The notes: generated by a model not told the origin, from the letters alone. 64,000 nucleotides of DNA from Pararhizobium mangrovi (GCF_006516965.1 NZ_VHLH01000001.1:124001-188000), one strand, 5' to 3'; numbered from the stretch's first letter, positions 49,700 to 59,170 are shown. Made by a program: numbers and translations.

Positions 49700-51501
49700 G
49701 GCCGCTGGTCTTCGACAGGACGATCGGATGGCTGCACGAAGGCGATGCCCGCGAAGGCGTGGTGATCGCCGGCGCCCACGGTTTCGAGGATCTCTGCAGT
49801 CGCCGTTTTCTGACGCAGCTCGCCCGTTCGATCGCCGCGCGCGGCGTTCCCGTGCTTCAGTTCGACTATCCGGGTTGCGGCGACGCGGCCGGCGACCACA
49901 CCCTGCAGGATGGAGTGGCACGCTGGTCGCAGAGCATCGACCGCGCGGTCGACGGCCTGCGGCGCGAAACCGGCGTCGACCGTGTGACCCTCGTCGGCTT
50001 CCGCCTCGGCGCGCTGCTGGCGCCCCTGACGGCCGTGCGCCGCGAAGACGTCGATCGCATGGTGCTTCTGGCACCGCCTGCGTCCGGCAAGGCGTATGTG
50101 CGCGAACTCGCCGGCCTCGCCGCGATGATCGACGGGCGAAACGCCGCCGCGACGGAAGAACCCGCTTTCGACGGGCTGGAAGCGGCCGGCTTTCGCATGT
50201 CCGCGCAGACGCTTGCCGACCTTCGCGACCTGCCGGGCCCGATGGCCTGCGAAAGCGTCGCCACCGACGTGCTTGCAGTGCCGCGCGATGTGACGCCGGC
50301 ATTCGCACGGGCCGCGGAACGGTTCCAGGCGGCAGGCACCGCGCTGACGCTGACGCCGTTCGGCGGCTATGCGGCGTTGATGTGCGATCCGACCGCGAGC
50401 CTCGTTCCCGAAACGGTCATCGCGACGTGCACGGATTGGATCGCGCCGAGGGCGGGGAGCGAACGTTCGCATGCTCCCATGCGTGAACCGGCATGGCTCG
50501 CCCACGAGACGTGGCGCGAAAGGCCGATCCTGATCGAAGGGGAGGCGCGCATGTGCGGTGTCTTCTGTCGGCCGGCCGCCGAGCTGGCGAGCGACGAAGC
50601 CGTCCTGATCCTCAATTCGGGCGCCGTGCCGCACGTCGGCTGGGCACGTCAGAACGTCGACATGGCGAGGGCGCTGGCTGCCGCCGGCATCGCCTCGCTG
50701 CGCATCGATCTGCCGGGTCTCGGCCAGAGCGAGAAACCGGCCGTTCCCGGTGTCTTCCTCTACGATCGCCGCACGCGCCACGATGTCGTTCGCGCGGTGG
50801 ACTGGCTCGCAGGCGAGGGCTTCTCACGAGCCGGCGTCATCGGCCTGTGCTCCGGGGCCTTTCAGGCTTTCCAGGCAGCCCGCATCGATCCGCGCATACG
50901 CCGCATCACCATGATCAATCCGTTGTGCTTTGCCTGGAACGCTTCCTACGCGCTCGATATGACCGTATGGAAGGCCTACGAGACCTCGAAGGCAGCGCGT
51001 CCCGCAGAACCGGCGGTTGCCGAAGCGGAGAGGCCGGCATCGCGCCTCCGGCACTGGCGGACCGTCACCGCCAAGGCTGCGCGGCGGACCGTGCGTCATG
51101 GTCTCGAGGGCGTCAAATCTACACTGCCGCGCTTCTCGCCGCTTCGCCTCGTTGCCGGAAGCCCCGTGGAGCGCTCAATGCGAGCGTTGAGCGAGCGCGG
51201 GGTCGAGGTGATGATCGTCGTCAGCAAGGGCGATCTGAGCGAGGGCGAGATCGAGCGGCATTTCGGTCCGGAAGGCCGCAGGCTCGCCGCCATGCCGGGC
51301 GTCACGATGCGAACCCTCTCTAGGGCCGATCATACGCTGACGCCGGTATCCGCCCGCCGAAACGTCACCCGCTGGCTGGTCGCCTTTTCGGGAGGCAGAT
51401 CGGCATCCGGCGAAGGGGTCGCGAACCGGGCCGGGACACGCACTTCGGGCGAAACCTTCGCAGGCGACCGCGACGCGAAAATTGGTCGTGCCGCCGGCTG
51501 A
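49696..51501 (+). CDS. Tandem alpha/beta-hydrolase protein with non-serine nucleophile positions
   Basis: A 601-residue protein with two alpha/beta-hydrolase domains in tandem. Domain 1 (about 1-255) has GFRLG at its nucleophile elbow (Arg103 where Ser is expected). Domain 2 (about 270-580) has GLCSG with Cys385 at the nucleophile position and a late His in SRADHTLTP. The elbow patterns resemble exosortase-A-associated hydrolases (GLRLG and GLCxG types). Domain 1 is probably non-catalytic; domain 2 could be a Cys-dependent hydrolase or acyltransferase. ATG overlaps the GH2 stop (ATGA). It is the last gene of the carrier-protein cluster and could release the aminoacyl product. Confidence 0.85.
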   Translation: MRPLVFDRTIGWLHEGDAREGVVIAGAHGFEDLCSRRFLTQLARSIAARGVPVLQFDYPGCGDAAGDHTLQDGVARWSQSIDRAVDGLRRETGVDRVTLVGFRLGALLAPLTAVRREDVDRMVLLAPPASGKAYVRELAGLAAMIDGRNAAATEEPAFDGLEAAGFRMSAQTLADLRDLPGPMACESVATDVLAVPRDVTPAFARAAERFQAAGTALTLTPFGGYAALMCDPTASLVPETVIATCTDWIAPRAGSERSHAPMREPAWLAHETWRERPILIEGEARMCGVFCRPAAELASDEAVLILNSGAVPHVGWARQNVDMARALAAAGIASLRIDLPGLGQSEKPAVPGVFLYDRRTRHDVVRAVDWLAGEGFSRAGVIGLCSGAFQAFQAARIDPRIRRITMINPLCFAWNASYALDMTVWKAYETSKAARPAEPAVAEAERPASRLRHWRTVTAKAARRTVRHGLEGVKSTLPRFSPLRLVAGSPVERSMRALSERGVEVMIVVSKGDLSEGEIERHFGPEGRRLAAMPGVTMRTLSRADHTLTPVSARRNVTRWLVAFSGGRSASGEGVANRAGTRTSGETFAGDRDAKIGRAAG

Positions 51502-51620
51502 TCGCCGGATCGGTCGTAATCCGGCCGTCCTTGCCGCTTGACCATCCGCCGCTGCCCCATCATCGTATCGGGCGGCATCGGAAAGAGCCGGTGTTGCCAA
51601 TTCACACCGAGGGGAATCTC

Positions 51621-52970
51621 ATGGATAAAAATGGTGGCAAGATATTCACGAACCGCCGGACGGTGCTCAAGGGCGCGACGGCGGCCGGTGCGGCACTCTC
51701 CCTCAATGCGGTGCTGCCCCGTTTCGCATGGTCGGCCGACGGCCCGCCGGCGATCACCATCGGCCAGCTCGTTCCGTTCACCGGTTCCGGCGCCGAATAC
51801 GGTGAATATTACCGCGACGCCGCCAAAATGGCGGTCGACCAGATCAACGAGGCCGCAAAGAAGGCTTTCGGCGGTCCGATCATCGCCAGCCTCATGACCG
51901 AGGATTCCGCAACGCTTCCCACGCCCGCCATCAGCGCGGCGCGCAAGATGGTCGAAGCCAACGGCGTTCCGGCCCTGATCGCAGCCTGGTCGAGCGGTGT
52001 GACCGTCGCCGTCGCGACGTCGGTGACGATCCCGGCCGGCGTGCTCCAGGTCGCCAACGGCGCCACGTCGCCGCTGATCTCGGTGCTGCCGGAGGATGCC
52101 GACACCGACCTTCTCTACCGCACGAGCCCCTCCGACGCGCTCCAGGGCGTCGTCGCCGCAGAGCTTGCCGCGGGCAAGATCATATCGGACTACAAATACT
52201 CGAAGGTCTCGACGATCTACATCAACAACCCCTACGGCCAGGGCCTTTCGAACGCGTTCGCGGATGCTTTCGAGAAGCGCGGCGGCAAGGTTCTGCAGCA
52301 GGTCGCGCACCCCGAAGAGGTTCAGCCGACCTACAAGTCGCAGATCCAGACCGCACTCGACGGCGATCCGGAACTCGTCGTTGCCGTGACCTATCCGGCG
52401 CACACCGCCGCGATCCTCAAGGAAGCGCGTGACATCTTCAACTTCACGAACTTCCAGTTCACCGATGCCAATCGGTCGGAAGAAGTCATGAAGGCCGTCG
52501 GCGGCGACGTCCTGAACGGCAAGATGGGCACGGTGCCGACGGCCGATCCGGAATCGAAGTCCTACAAGTCGTTCGCCGACGCCTACAAGAAGGCCTTCAG
52601 CCACGACCGCATCCCGCCCTTCACCGAGACGACCTACGACGCGGCCATCGTGATCGGCCTCGCAATGGCCAAGGCGGTTGCCGACGGCAAGAAGCAGGCG
52701 AGCGACATCACGGGCAAGGTTCTCGCGCAGAACATGCGGCCGGTCGCCAACGATCCCGGCGAGAAGATCGTCGCCGGCAGCCAGGATGCGATCACCAAGG
52801 GTATCCAGGCGATCGCCGACGGCAAGGACGTGGACTATGTCGGCGCCGGCGGCTCCGTGAACTTCGACGAGAACGGCGACGTGAAGACGCCGGTCGGCAT
52901 CTGGAAGTTCACCAAGGACGGAACGGAAACCGTCAAGGTCGTTCCGGCCTCCGAGATCCCGTCTTCCTGA
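51621..52970 (+). CDS. Branched-chain amino acid-type ABC transporter substrate-binding protein
   Basis: A 449-residue periplasmic binding protein of the LivK/HAAT family. The N-terminus has twin arginines and a hydrophobic stretch (NRRTVLKGATAAGAALS), indicating Tat-type export. The body has the two-lobed type I binding fold, with the typical IGQLVPFTGSGAEYG start and NNPYGQGLSNAFADAF hinge region. The solute is unknown, perhaps amino acids, amides or urea-like compounds. GAGGGG lies eight bases before the ATG. The likely permease and ATPase genes lie downstream on the other strand (53412-57252), separated by terminator and repeats. Confidence 0.9.
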   Translation: MDKNGGKIFTNRRTVLKGATAAGAALSLNAVLPRFAWSADGPPAITIGQLVPFTGSGAEYGEYYRDAAKMAVDQINEAAKKAFGGPIIASLMTEDSATLPTPAISAARKMVEANGVPALIAAWSSGVTVAVATSVTIPAGVLQVANGATSPLISVLPEDADTDLLYRTSPSDALQGVVAAELAAGKIISDYKYSKVSTIYINNPYGQGLSNAFADAFEKRGGKVLQQVAHPEEVQPTYKSQIQTALDGDPELVVAVTYPAHTAAILKEARDIFNFTNFQFTDANRSEEVMKAVGGDVLNGKMGTVPTADPESKSYKSFADAYKKAFSHDRIPPFTETTYDAAIVIGLAMAKAVADGKKQASDITGKVLAQNMRPVANDPGEKIVAGSQDAITKGIQAIADGKDVDYVGAGGSVNFDENGDVKTPVGIWKFTKDGTETVKVVPASEIPSS

Positions 52971-52996
52971 TCCAGCGGTTTTCGAAGCCGAAAAAG

Positions 52997-53026
52997 AAAG
53001 CGGGCGTCGATCGGCGCCCGCTTTTT
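52997..53026 (+). terminator. Rho-independent terminator after the binding-protein gene
   Basis: AAAGCGGGCG (52997-53006) pairs with CGCCCGCTTT (53015-53024), loop of eight bases, followed by T residues. It lies 26 bases after the stop codon. Confidence 0.88.
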
Positions 53027-53143
53027 CGTTCCCGGTGGTCTGATGAGGCGATGCCCGTCGTAGGGAACACAACCTTGCTGTCACCTCGGCGCAGCCATGG
53101 GAGCGAGACCCGCCAGGAAGACGGCACTGTCTTGCTTTTCGTC

Positions 53144-53165
53144 ATCCTCGGCTCGATCCGAGGAT
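53144..53165. repeat. REP-like palindrome, copy 1
   Basis: Arms ATCCTCGG (53144-53151) and CCGAGGAT (53158-53165), loop of six bases. It resembles the GTCATCCTCGGGCT...CCGAGGATCC type of dispersed palindrome common in Rhizobiales genomes; a partner copy lies about 117 bases downstream. Confidence 0.6.
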
Positions 53166-53260
53166 CCAACCCCGTCTCGAAACGATCGGCGTGCCGAAGG
53201 AAGCGCAGACCGAGCGTACGGCAGGCACCCGAGACATCGATCGTGTGGAAAAGTGGTTCG

Positions 53261-53283
53261 ATCCTCGGGTCGAGCCCGAGGAT
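53261..53283. repeat. REP-like palindrome, copy 2
   Basis: Arms ATCCTCGGG (53261-53269) and CCCGAGGAT (53275-53283), loop TCGAG. Same core as the element at 53144-53165. Confidence 0.6.
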
Positions 53284-53411
53284 GCCGTCGGCGCGTGAGG
53301 AGGACCCGGTTGCATGAAGAGGACGTCATGGCGCAGGGGGGCTTATCCGATCCCCTTCGCGGAGCCACCGTGTGTCTTCGCCGGAAACGAACGGCCGTAA
53401 GGCAACGCCGC

Positions 53412-54623
53412 TCACGCCTTCCTGCGTGTATTGCGGGCCAGGAAGTCCGAAACGAGTTTGCGTTCGCGGATCAGGCCCTGCGGACGGAAGAGCACGATCG
53501 CGGCGAGCAGGATCGCGACCAGCAGCCAGCGGAAATAGGCGCTGCGCGAGGGCAGGTCGGAGGAGATCGCCTGCATGGCGGGCGTCGCGAAATCGATCAG
53601 GAAGGCGGTACCCGTCCACACCGCCCACACGGCAAAGGCACCGAGGATCGCACCCTTGTTGTTGCCGCTGCCACCGAGCATCAGCATCACCCAGACGATG
53701 AAGGTCGCGAACAGCGGGTTGAAGTGGCTGTAGTCGATGCTGACCGTGTAGTGCGCATAGAGCGCGCCGGCCACACCCATGATGAACGAGCCGATCACGA
53801 AGGTCTGGATGCGAAAGCCGGTGACGTTCTTGCCGTTCATCGCCGCGGAATTCTCCTCGTCACGCACGGCGCGCTGGACGCGACCCCACGGCGAACGGGA
53901 GATGCGTTCGAGCAGCAGGTAGATCACGGCGAGGATGATCGAGACGATCGCGAAATAGAGAAAGATGTAGTTTCGCGGGCCGACGGGCGCGAGCCAGTCG
54001 ACGATCGGCTGCGGCAGCCACGAGCAGGCGGGTTGCGCGAGCGCGCAGGAAAGCGGTTGCGGAATGCCGCGCAGCGGCTGGGGCCCGTTGGCGAGCCACC
54101 GCTCGTTTTGGAAGATCAGGCGAATGATCTCGGCGATACCGAGCGTCGAGATCGCCAGGAAGTCCGTGCGAAGCCGAAGCACGGGGATCGCGACGAGGAA
54201 GCCGATGATCGCCGCGACGATGCCGGCTGCAAGGACGCCGACGAGGAACGGCATTTCGAGCCCGAACGCCTGTTTGGAATAGGCGGCGAGCGCGCCGGAA
54301 GGCATCGATGTCGTGAAGAGGGCGCTCGTGAAGGCGCCGATGGCGAAGAATCCGGCGACGCCGAAGTTCACGTGGCCCGAAAGTCCCCACTGGCTGTTGA
54401 GCCCGAGACACAGCACCGCGTAGATCGCCGCCATCGTCGAGAACGAGACGAGATAGGTGAGCGTGCCGGTGGCAAGGCCGGCGACGAGCAGGAGGGAAAC
54501 GACGAAGGCCGCGACCACGGCGAGCGGAACCCTGAAGATCGCGCGCACCGGAATGACCATCATTCCGAGCAGGAAGAGCGGAACGAAGATGAGGGAGGCC
54601 TTGGCCAGTTCGGCATCGGTCAT
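53412..54623 (-). CDS. ABC transporter permease, LivM type
   Basis: A 403-residue permease of the branched-chain amino acid/HAAT family. It has about ten membrane helices and the LivM hallmark LGLNSQWGLSGHVNFGVAGFFAIGAF, followed by the coupling segment RVQRAVRDEENSAAMNGKN that contacts the ATPases. It is the last gene of the minus-strand transporter operon livG-livF-livH-livM; the start lies five bases after the livH stop. The substrate is unknown. Confidence 0.93.
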   Translation of the reverse strand: MTDAELAKASLIFVPLFLLGMMVIPVRAIFRVPLAVVAAFVVSLLLVAGLATGTLTYLVSFSTMAAIYAVLCLGLNSQWGLSGHVNFGVAGFFAIGAFTSALFTTSMPSGALAAYSKQAFGLEMPFLVGVLAAGIVAAIIGFLVAIPVLRLRTDFLAISTLGIAEIIRLIFQNERWLANGPQPLRGIPQPLSCALAQPACSWLPQPIVDWLAPVGPRNYIFLYFAIVSIILAVIYLLLERISRSPWGRVQRAVRDEENSAAMNGKNVTGFRIQTFVIGSFIMGVAGALYAHYTVSIDYSHFNPLFATFIVWVMLMLGGSGNNKGAILGAFAVWAVWTGTAFLIDFATPAMQAISSDLPSRSAYFRWLLVAILLAAIVLFRPQGLIRERKLVSDFLARNTRRKA

Positions 54624-54628
54624 GGCGC

Positions 54629-55708
54629 TTACTCCCCGGAGCGGCCGAAGAGGCCTTGCGGCAGCACGACGAGCACGAGAATCATGAGCACGAACGCGAC
54701 GGCCGGGCCATAGGCCGGATTGATGAAGGAGGCGGAAAGCTGCTCGGCGATGCCGATGATGATCGAACCGACGAGCGCACCGACGGGACTGCCGAGACCG
54801 CCCATGATCGCCGAGGCGAAGATCGGCAGGAGCAGGAAGAAGCCCATCTCCGGGCGAAGCTGCGAGGCGAGGCCGTACATGACGCCGCCGGCGGCCGCCA
54901 GCGCACCGGCGATCAGCCATGTCCAGGCGATGACGCGCTCGGTGTTGATGCCGCGCACCTGCGCGAGATCGGGATTGTTCGCCGTCGCGCGCATCGCCTT
55001 GCCCATGCGGGTGCGCTCGAGAAGGACGTAGGTCGCCGCCACGAGCGCGATCGCCAGCGCAAAGACGAAGATCTGATCGGCCTGGATGCGGATGTCGAAA
55101 GGCAGGTGAAGCGCCGGATTCGCGCGCCCGGGATAGTAGAAGTAGAAGTCCGATCCCCAGATCAGGTAGACGACGCTGCGCAGGAAGAAGGTTGCCGCGA
55201 GCGAAGCCATCGCGAAGAGCACGAGCGAGGCGTCGCGTCCGCGCAGGCGGCGGAAGAGAATACGGTCGACGACGAGCGCGACGATCGCGACGACGGGCAG
55301 GGCGACGATCATCGCGACGATGAGTTCCCAACCGAAGGAAAACGGTCTGAGCGGCGCCCCTTGCGGCAGGAGCCCGGCGACGACATAGGCGGTGTAGGCT
55401 CCGATCGTCAGCAGTGCGCCATGCGCGAAGTTCGGGAACTTCAACACGCCGTAGACGAGGGTCACGCCCATCGCGCCGAGCGAGAGGATGCCGCCGAGCA
55501 TCACGCCCCAGACCGTCAGCGACAGAAGTTCGCCGAACGACGATCCGCTGGCGTATCCGGCCACCCAGAAAAGGACGAGGATCACGACGAGGATGCCGGC
55601 GAAGACCGGCCGGCTGCGCAGCCTCGCCGCGATGTCGCGCCGCCGCTTGCCCGCCGCGGGAATGCCGGCCGGACCCGCTTCGGATGCCGTCGCTTCGTTC
55701 GCGCTCAT
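54629..55708 (-). CDS. ABC transporter permease, LivH type
   Basis: A 359-residue permease, partner of the LivM-type gene. An extended polar N-terminus of about 40 residues precedes the first helix. The family signatures LGAMGVTLVYGVLKFPNFAHGALLTIGAY and the cytoplasmic loop TRMGKAMRATANNPDLAQVRGIN are present. About eight to nine membrane helices. GGAG lies before the ATG at 55708; longer readings overlap livF and are not preferred. Confidence 0.93.
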   Translation of the reverse strand: MSANEATASEAGPAGIPAAGKRRRDIAARLRSRPVFAGILVVILVLFWVAGYASGSSFGELLSLTVWGVMLGGILSLGAMGVTLVYGVLKFPNFAHGALLTIGAYTAYVVAGLLPQGAPLRPFSFGWELIVAMIVALPVVAIVALVVDRILFRRLRGRDASLVLFAMASLAATFFLRSVVYLIWGSDFYFYYPGRANPALHLPFDIRIQADQIFVFALAIALVAATYVLLERTRMGKAMRATANNPDLAQVRGINTERVIAWTWLIAGALAAAGGVMYGLASQLRPEMGFFLLLPIFASAIMGGLGSPVGALVGSIIIGIAEQLSASFINPAYGPAVAFVLMILVLVVLPQGLFGRSGE

Positions 55709-55751
55709 GACCACTCCATTTCTCGACCTTCGATCGTCACGGATGCCGGCC

Positions 55752-56465
55752 TTACCCGCCAAGGTAGAGGCGCGCGACCTCGGGATCGTTGAGCAGGTCC
55801 TTGCCGGTCCCCTCGACACGGTTCTCGCCGCTTGCCAGCACATAGCCGCGATGGGCCATCTGCAGCGAAAGCTGCGCGTTCTGCTCGACCATCAGGATCG
55901 CCGGCCCGTCCTGGCGGTTGATTTCGGCGATGCGCTCGAAGATCACCTCGACCATCTTCGGCGAGAGCCCGGCCGAAGGCTCGTCCATCAGCACGAGCTT
56001 CGGGTCGAGCATCAGCGCGCTGCCCATCGCCACCATCTGCCGTTCGCCACCGGACATCTTGCCGGCGCGCTGGCGGCGGCGCTCCTTCAGCCGTGGAAAA
56101 AGCTCGAAGATGCGCTCCTTGCGCGCGCCGATGTCGCCGCCCTTCAGAAGAAAGGCGCCCATCTCGAGGTTTTCCTCCACCGTCAGGTCGGTGAAGACGT
56201 TCGCGACCTGCGGCACGTAGCACATGCCGACCTCGACGATGCGATAGGGCGAATGGTGCGAAATGTCGTGCTCGCCGAAACGGATCGAGCCCTTCTTGGG
56301 GTGGAGCAGGCCGAAGACCGTCTTCATCAGCGTCGACTTGCCGGCCCCGTTCGGGCCGATGATCGACACGATCTCGCCTTCGTGTACCTCCATCGAGACG
56401 TCGTGCAGGATCTCGCTGTCGCCGTAGCCGGCGGAGATGGTGTCAACCGTCAGCAGCGCCGGCAT
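55752..56465 (-). CDS. ABC transporter ATPase, LivF type
   Basis: A 237-residue ATPase: Walker A GPNGAGKST (37-45), signature MSGGERQMVAMG, Walker B KLVLMDEPSAGLSP, and the LivF-type VEQNAQLSLQMAHRGYVLASG ending. The N-terminal reading overlaps the end of the LivG gene by 23 bases, indicating coupling. It energises the transporter with LivG. Confidence 0.95.
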   Translation of the reverse strand: MPALLTVDTISAGYGDSEILHDVSMEVHEGEIVSIIGPNGAGKSTLMKTVFGLLHPKKGSIRFGEHDISHHSPYRIVEVGMCYVPQVANVFTDLTVEENLEMGAFLLKGGDIGARKERIFELFPRLKERRRQRAGKMSGGERQMVAMGSALMLDPKLVLMDEPSAGLSPKMVEVIFERIAEINRQDGPAILMVEQNAQLSLQMAHRGYVLASGENRVEGTGKDLLNDPEVARLYLGG

Positions 56466-57252
56466 ACTGCCCTCCGAGATAGGCTTCGAGCACGTGCGGG
56501 TCGTTCTGCACCTTTTCAGGCGGCCCTTCCATGAGCTTGTGCCCCTCGCTCATGACGATGACGGGGTCGCAAAGCCGCATGACGAGATCCATGTCGTGCT
56601 CGATGAGCAGGAAGGTGATGCCGCGTTCTTCGCGCAGCGTCTCGATGTTTTCCGAAAGCCGCTTCATCAGCGTGCGGTTGATGCCGGCACCCGGCTCGTC
56701 GAGAAGCACGATCTTCGGCTCGGTCATCAGGATGCGTGCGAGTTCGAGGAGCTTCTTCTGGCCGCCCGAAAGCTTGCCCGCATATTCGTCGGCGAGCCGG
56801 GTCAGGTCGACGAATTCGAGCACCTCCATCGCCTTCGCCCGGATCTCCTCTTCCTGCCGGCGCACCGCGCCCGAGCGGAACCAGCAGTTCCAGAACTGTT
56901 CGCCCGTCTGGTTCGAGGCGACGAGCATCAGGTTTTCGAGGACCGACATCGTCGGATGCTCGCGCGGCGTCTGGAAGGTGCGGCACAGCCCCTTGTCGAA
57001 GATCGCGTTCGGCTTCAGGCCGGTAATGTCGTCGCCGTCGAGGCGCACCGCTCCAGCATCGGGCTGGAAGAAGCCGGTGATGAGATTGAAGAGCGTGGTC
57101 TTGCCCGCGCCATTGGGGCCGATGAGGCCGGTGATGGTGCCTTTGCGCACGCTCAGGGTGCAGTCGTCGATGGCCCGCAGCCCGCCGAAACTCTTGGCGA
57201 GTCCGCGCACCTCGAGCAGTCCGGCCTCGGCGCCGGATGCCGTATCGTGCAT
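56443..57252 (-). CDS. ABC transporter ATPase, LivG type
   Basis: A 269-residue ATPase: Walker A GPNGAGKTTLFN, LivG-type RTFQTPREHPTMSVLENLM, signature LSGGQKKLLELAR, Walker B KIVLLDEPGAGINR, and C-terminal YLGGQYAG tail. The chosen start (57252) has GGGGA six bases upstream. An earlier Met (57315) and the full 309-residue reading would also be open. First gene of the minus-strand operon; its promoter lies in 57253-57508, shared divergently with the Fur-family gene. Confidence 0.93.
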   Translation of the reverse strand: MHDTASGAEAGLLEVRGLAKSFGGLRAIDDCTLSVRKGTITGLIGPNGAGKTTLFNLITGFFQPDAGAVRLDGDDITGLKPNAIFDKGLCRTFQTPREHPTMSVLENLMLVASNQTGEQFWNCWFRSGAVRRQEEEIRAKAMEVLEFVDLTRLADEYAGKLSGGQKKLLELARILMTEPKIVLLDEPGAGINRTLMKRLSENIETLREERGITFLLIEHDMDLVMRLCDPVIVMSEGHKLMEGPPEKVQNDPHVLEAYLGGQYAGAADG

Positions 57253-57508
57253 GTCGTTCCCCGTCGGCAGTTCTTGATCGTCCGACCGCTTCGTTTGTCT
57301 GGCCGCAGAAGACATGAACTTCGCAGCCCCGTCAATCGCGGCCGCTTTTCCGTACACACCCTCGTCCGGCACGCCGCTTGCACCGGCATTCCGCCCGTGA
57401 CTTCGTCCTTGGCGAAGAAAGCCTTGTGCCGCCGCCGCCGGCCCTTACCTTGTAGGGACGGGCCGCGAAGGGCGGCCTCCCGTGGATCGAAGACAGGAAA
57501 GTGCATCC

Positions 57509-57931
57509 GTGGCACCGCATTCCCATGCGCATACCGGCGCCGAGCGCGGCGATCTCACGCGCAATCAGGCGCTCGTGCTCGATACGCTGAGCGCATCCGA
57601 AGGCCCGCTCAGCGCCTACGCGATCCTTGATTCGCTGCGCGGCGAGGGCCTGAAGGCGCCGCTTCAGATCTACCGTGCGCTCGACAAGCTGATCGAGGCG
57701 GGCCTCGCCCACCGGCTGGAGAGCGTCAACGCCTTCGTCGCCTGCGCCCATCCGCACGAACATGGCAGCCGGCTGATCGCCTTCGCCATCTGCAAGACCT
57801 GCGGCAAGGTCAGCGAGTTCTCCGATGCCGGTGTCGAGGAGCGCCTCGAAGGCTGGGCTCGCGAACAGGCCTTCGCGCCCGAGCGCACCATCGTCGAAAT
57901 CCGCGGAACCTGCGCGGCCTGCGCGCCCTAA
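57509..57931 (+). CDS. Fur-family regulator, probably Zur
   Basis: A 140-residue Fur-family metalloregulator: winged helix (LSAYAILDSLRGEGLKAPLQIYRALDKLIEAGLAHR), metal site HPHEHGSRLIAFAICKTCGKVSEF, and structural zinc CxxC pairs (CKTC and CAAC at the end). The short N-terminus, the two CxxC pairs and the absence of typical Fur HHHDH suggest the zinc uptake regulator Zur, but no znu genes are adjacent. The start is a GTG; 57509 has AGGA about 11 bases upstream, and an earlier GTG at 57482 is possible. Confidence 0.85.
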   Translation: MAPHSHAHTGAERGDLTRNQALVLDTLSASEGPLSAYAILDSLRGEGLKAPLQIYRALDKLIEAGLAHRLESVNAFVACAHPHEHGSRLIAFAICKTCGKVSEFSDAGVEERLEGWAREQAFAPERTIVEIRGTCAACAP

Positions 57932-57986
57932 TCTCTTTCCTTCGGCCCGCACCGCCGCCCACCGTCCTTCCAACAGGAAACCATGC

Positions 57987-59060
57987 ATGCCGGAATCCGA
58001 TCTCCCTCCCGTCTTCGACGGCCATAACGACACGCTCCTGCAATTGCTCTTCGGCAAGTTCGACGATCCGGTGAGCGCCTTCCTCGAAGGTCGCGAGGGC
58101 GGGCATATGGACCTGCCGCGCATGCATGCCGGCGGTCTGGCGGGCGGCCTCTTCGCCGTCTTCGTGCCGCCGAGCGGACGCAAGACGCGTCGAAAGGGAC
58201 CCAAACGCGAGGGTCTCGACTACGACATGCCGCTGCCCGAAGCGATCGAGCAGGCCGCAGCCCTGCCGGACGCGCTTTCCATGATCGCGCTTCTCGTGCG
58301 CATCGAGCGCGCATCGGCGGGCCGCTTTCGCATCTGCCGCAGCGTTGCCGACATCCGTGCGGCGATGGACGCCGGCGCCATCGCCGCGGTCCTTCATTTC
58401 GAAGGCGCGGAAGCCATCGATCCCGAGTTCCGTGCGCTCGACGTGTTCTACGCCGCCGGCCTTCGTTCGCTCGGCCTCGTGTGGAGCCGGCCGACGCTCT
58501 ACGCGCACGGCGTGCCGTTCCGGTTTCCCGCCGGTCCCGATACCGGCGAGGGGCTGACGGAGAAGGGGCGCGAACTCGTGCGCGCCTGCAATGCGCGCGG
58601 CATCGCCGTCGATCTCTCCCACATCAACGAACGCGGCTTCTGGGACGTGGCGGAAATCAGCGACGCGCCGCTGATCGCCAGCCACTCGAATGCGCATGTG
58701 CTCTGTCCCCATCCGCGCAACCTTACCGACGAACAGCTCGCTGCCGTGCGTGACAGCGGCGGCATCGCCGGGCTGAACTTCGGCGCGTGCTTCCTGCGTT
58801 CCGACGGGAAGATGAACGCCGATACGCCGGTTTCGACGATGGTCGACCACATCGACCATATGATCGGCGTCATGGGCGAAGCGCATGTCGGCCTCGGCTC
58901 GGACTTCGACGGCGCCTCCATCCCGCGCGAGATCGGCGACTGTGCCGGTCTTCCCGCCCTGCAGCGCGCCATGCGCGAGCGCGGTCATTCCGAAGAGACG
59001 ATCCGCCTCGTCAGCGGCGAGAACTGGCTGCGCGTGCTCGAACGGACATGGGGCGGATAG
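57987..59060 (+). CDS. Membrane dipeptidase family (M19) metallopeptidase
   Basis: A 357-residue M19 dipeptidase with the binuclear zinc site: HxD (His13, Asp15 in FDGHND), bridging Glu in LHFEGAEAI, later His residues in IASHSNAHVL, and Asp in GLGSDFDG. It hydrolyses dipeptides, often with D-residues or dehydropeptides. No signal peptide is seen, so a cytoplasmic role is likely. AGGAAA lies seven bases before the ATG. Confidence 0.92.
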   Translation: MPESDLPPVFDGHNDTLLQLLFGKFDDPVSAFLEGREGGHMDLPRMHAGGLAGGLFAVFVPPSGRKTRRKGPKREGLDYDMPLPEAIEQAAALPDALSMIALLVRIERASAGRFRICRSVADIRAAMDAGAIAAVLHFEGAEAIDPEFRALDVFYAAGLRSLGLVWSRPTLYAHGVPFRFPAGPDTGEGLTEKGRELVRACNARGIAVDLSHINERGFWDVAEISDAPLIASHSNAHVLCPHPRNLTDEQLAAVRDSGGIAGLNFGACFLRSDGKMNADTPVSTMVDHIDHMIGVMGEAHVGLGSDFDGASIPREIGDCAGLPALQRAMRERGHSEETIRLVSGENWLRVLERTWGG

Positions 59061-59170
59061 GCGTTGCCCATGGCGACTTGACGGCCGGTCGCAGTTTGGT
59101 CAAAGTCCTTAACCGGGTCAGTGGCGCCGTCGTCCTCGCCTGTTGCGGCGAAACGGCGCGGGAGGTCGTA

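Larger units (their letters stand above)
53027..53411. other. Intergenic region with palindromic elements
   Basis: About 385 bases between the convergent binding-protein and livM-type genes. Apart from the two repeat elements at 53144-53165 and 53261-53283, no gene was found; open frames here have no ribosome sites and unlikely compositions. Confidence 0.5.
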
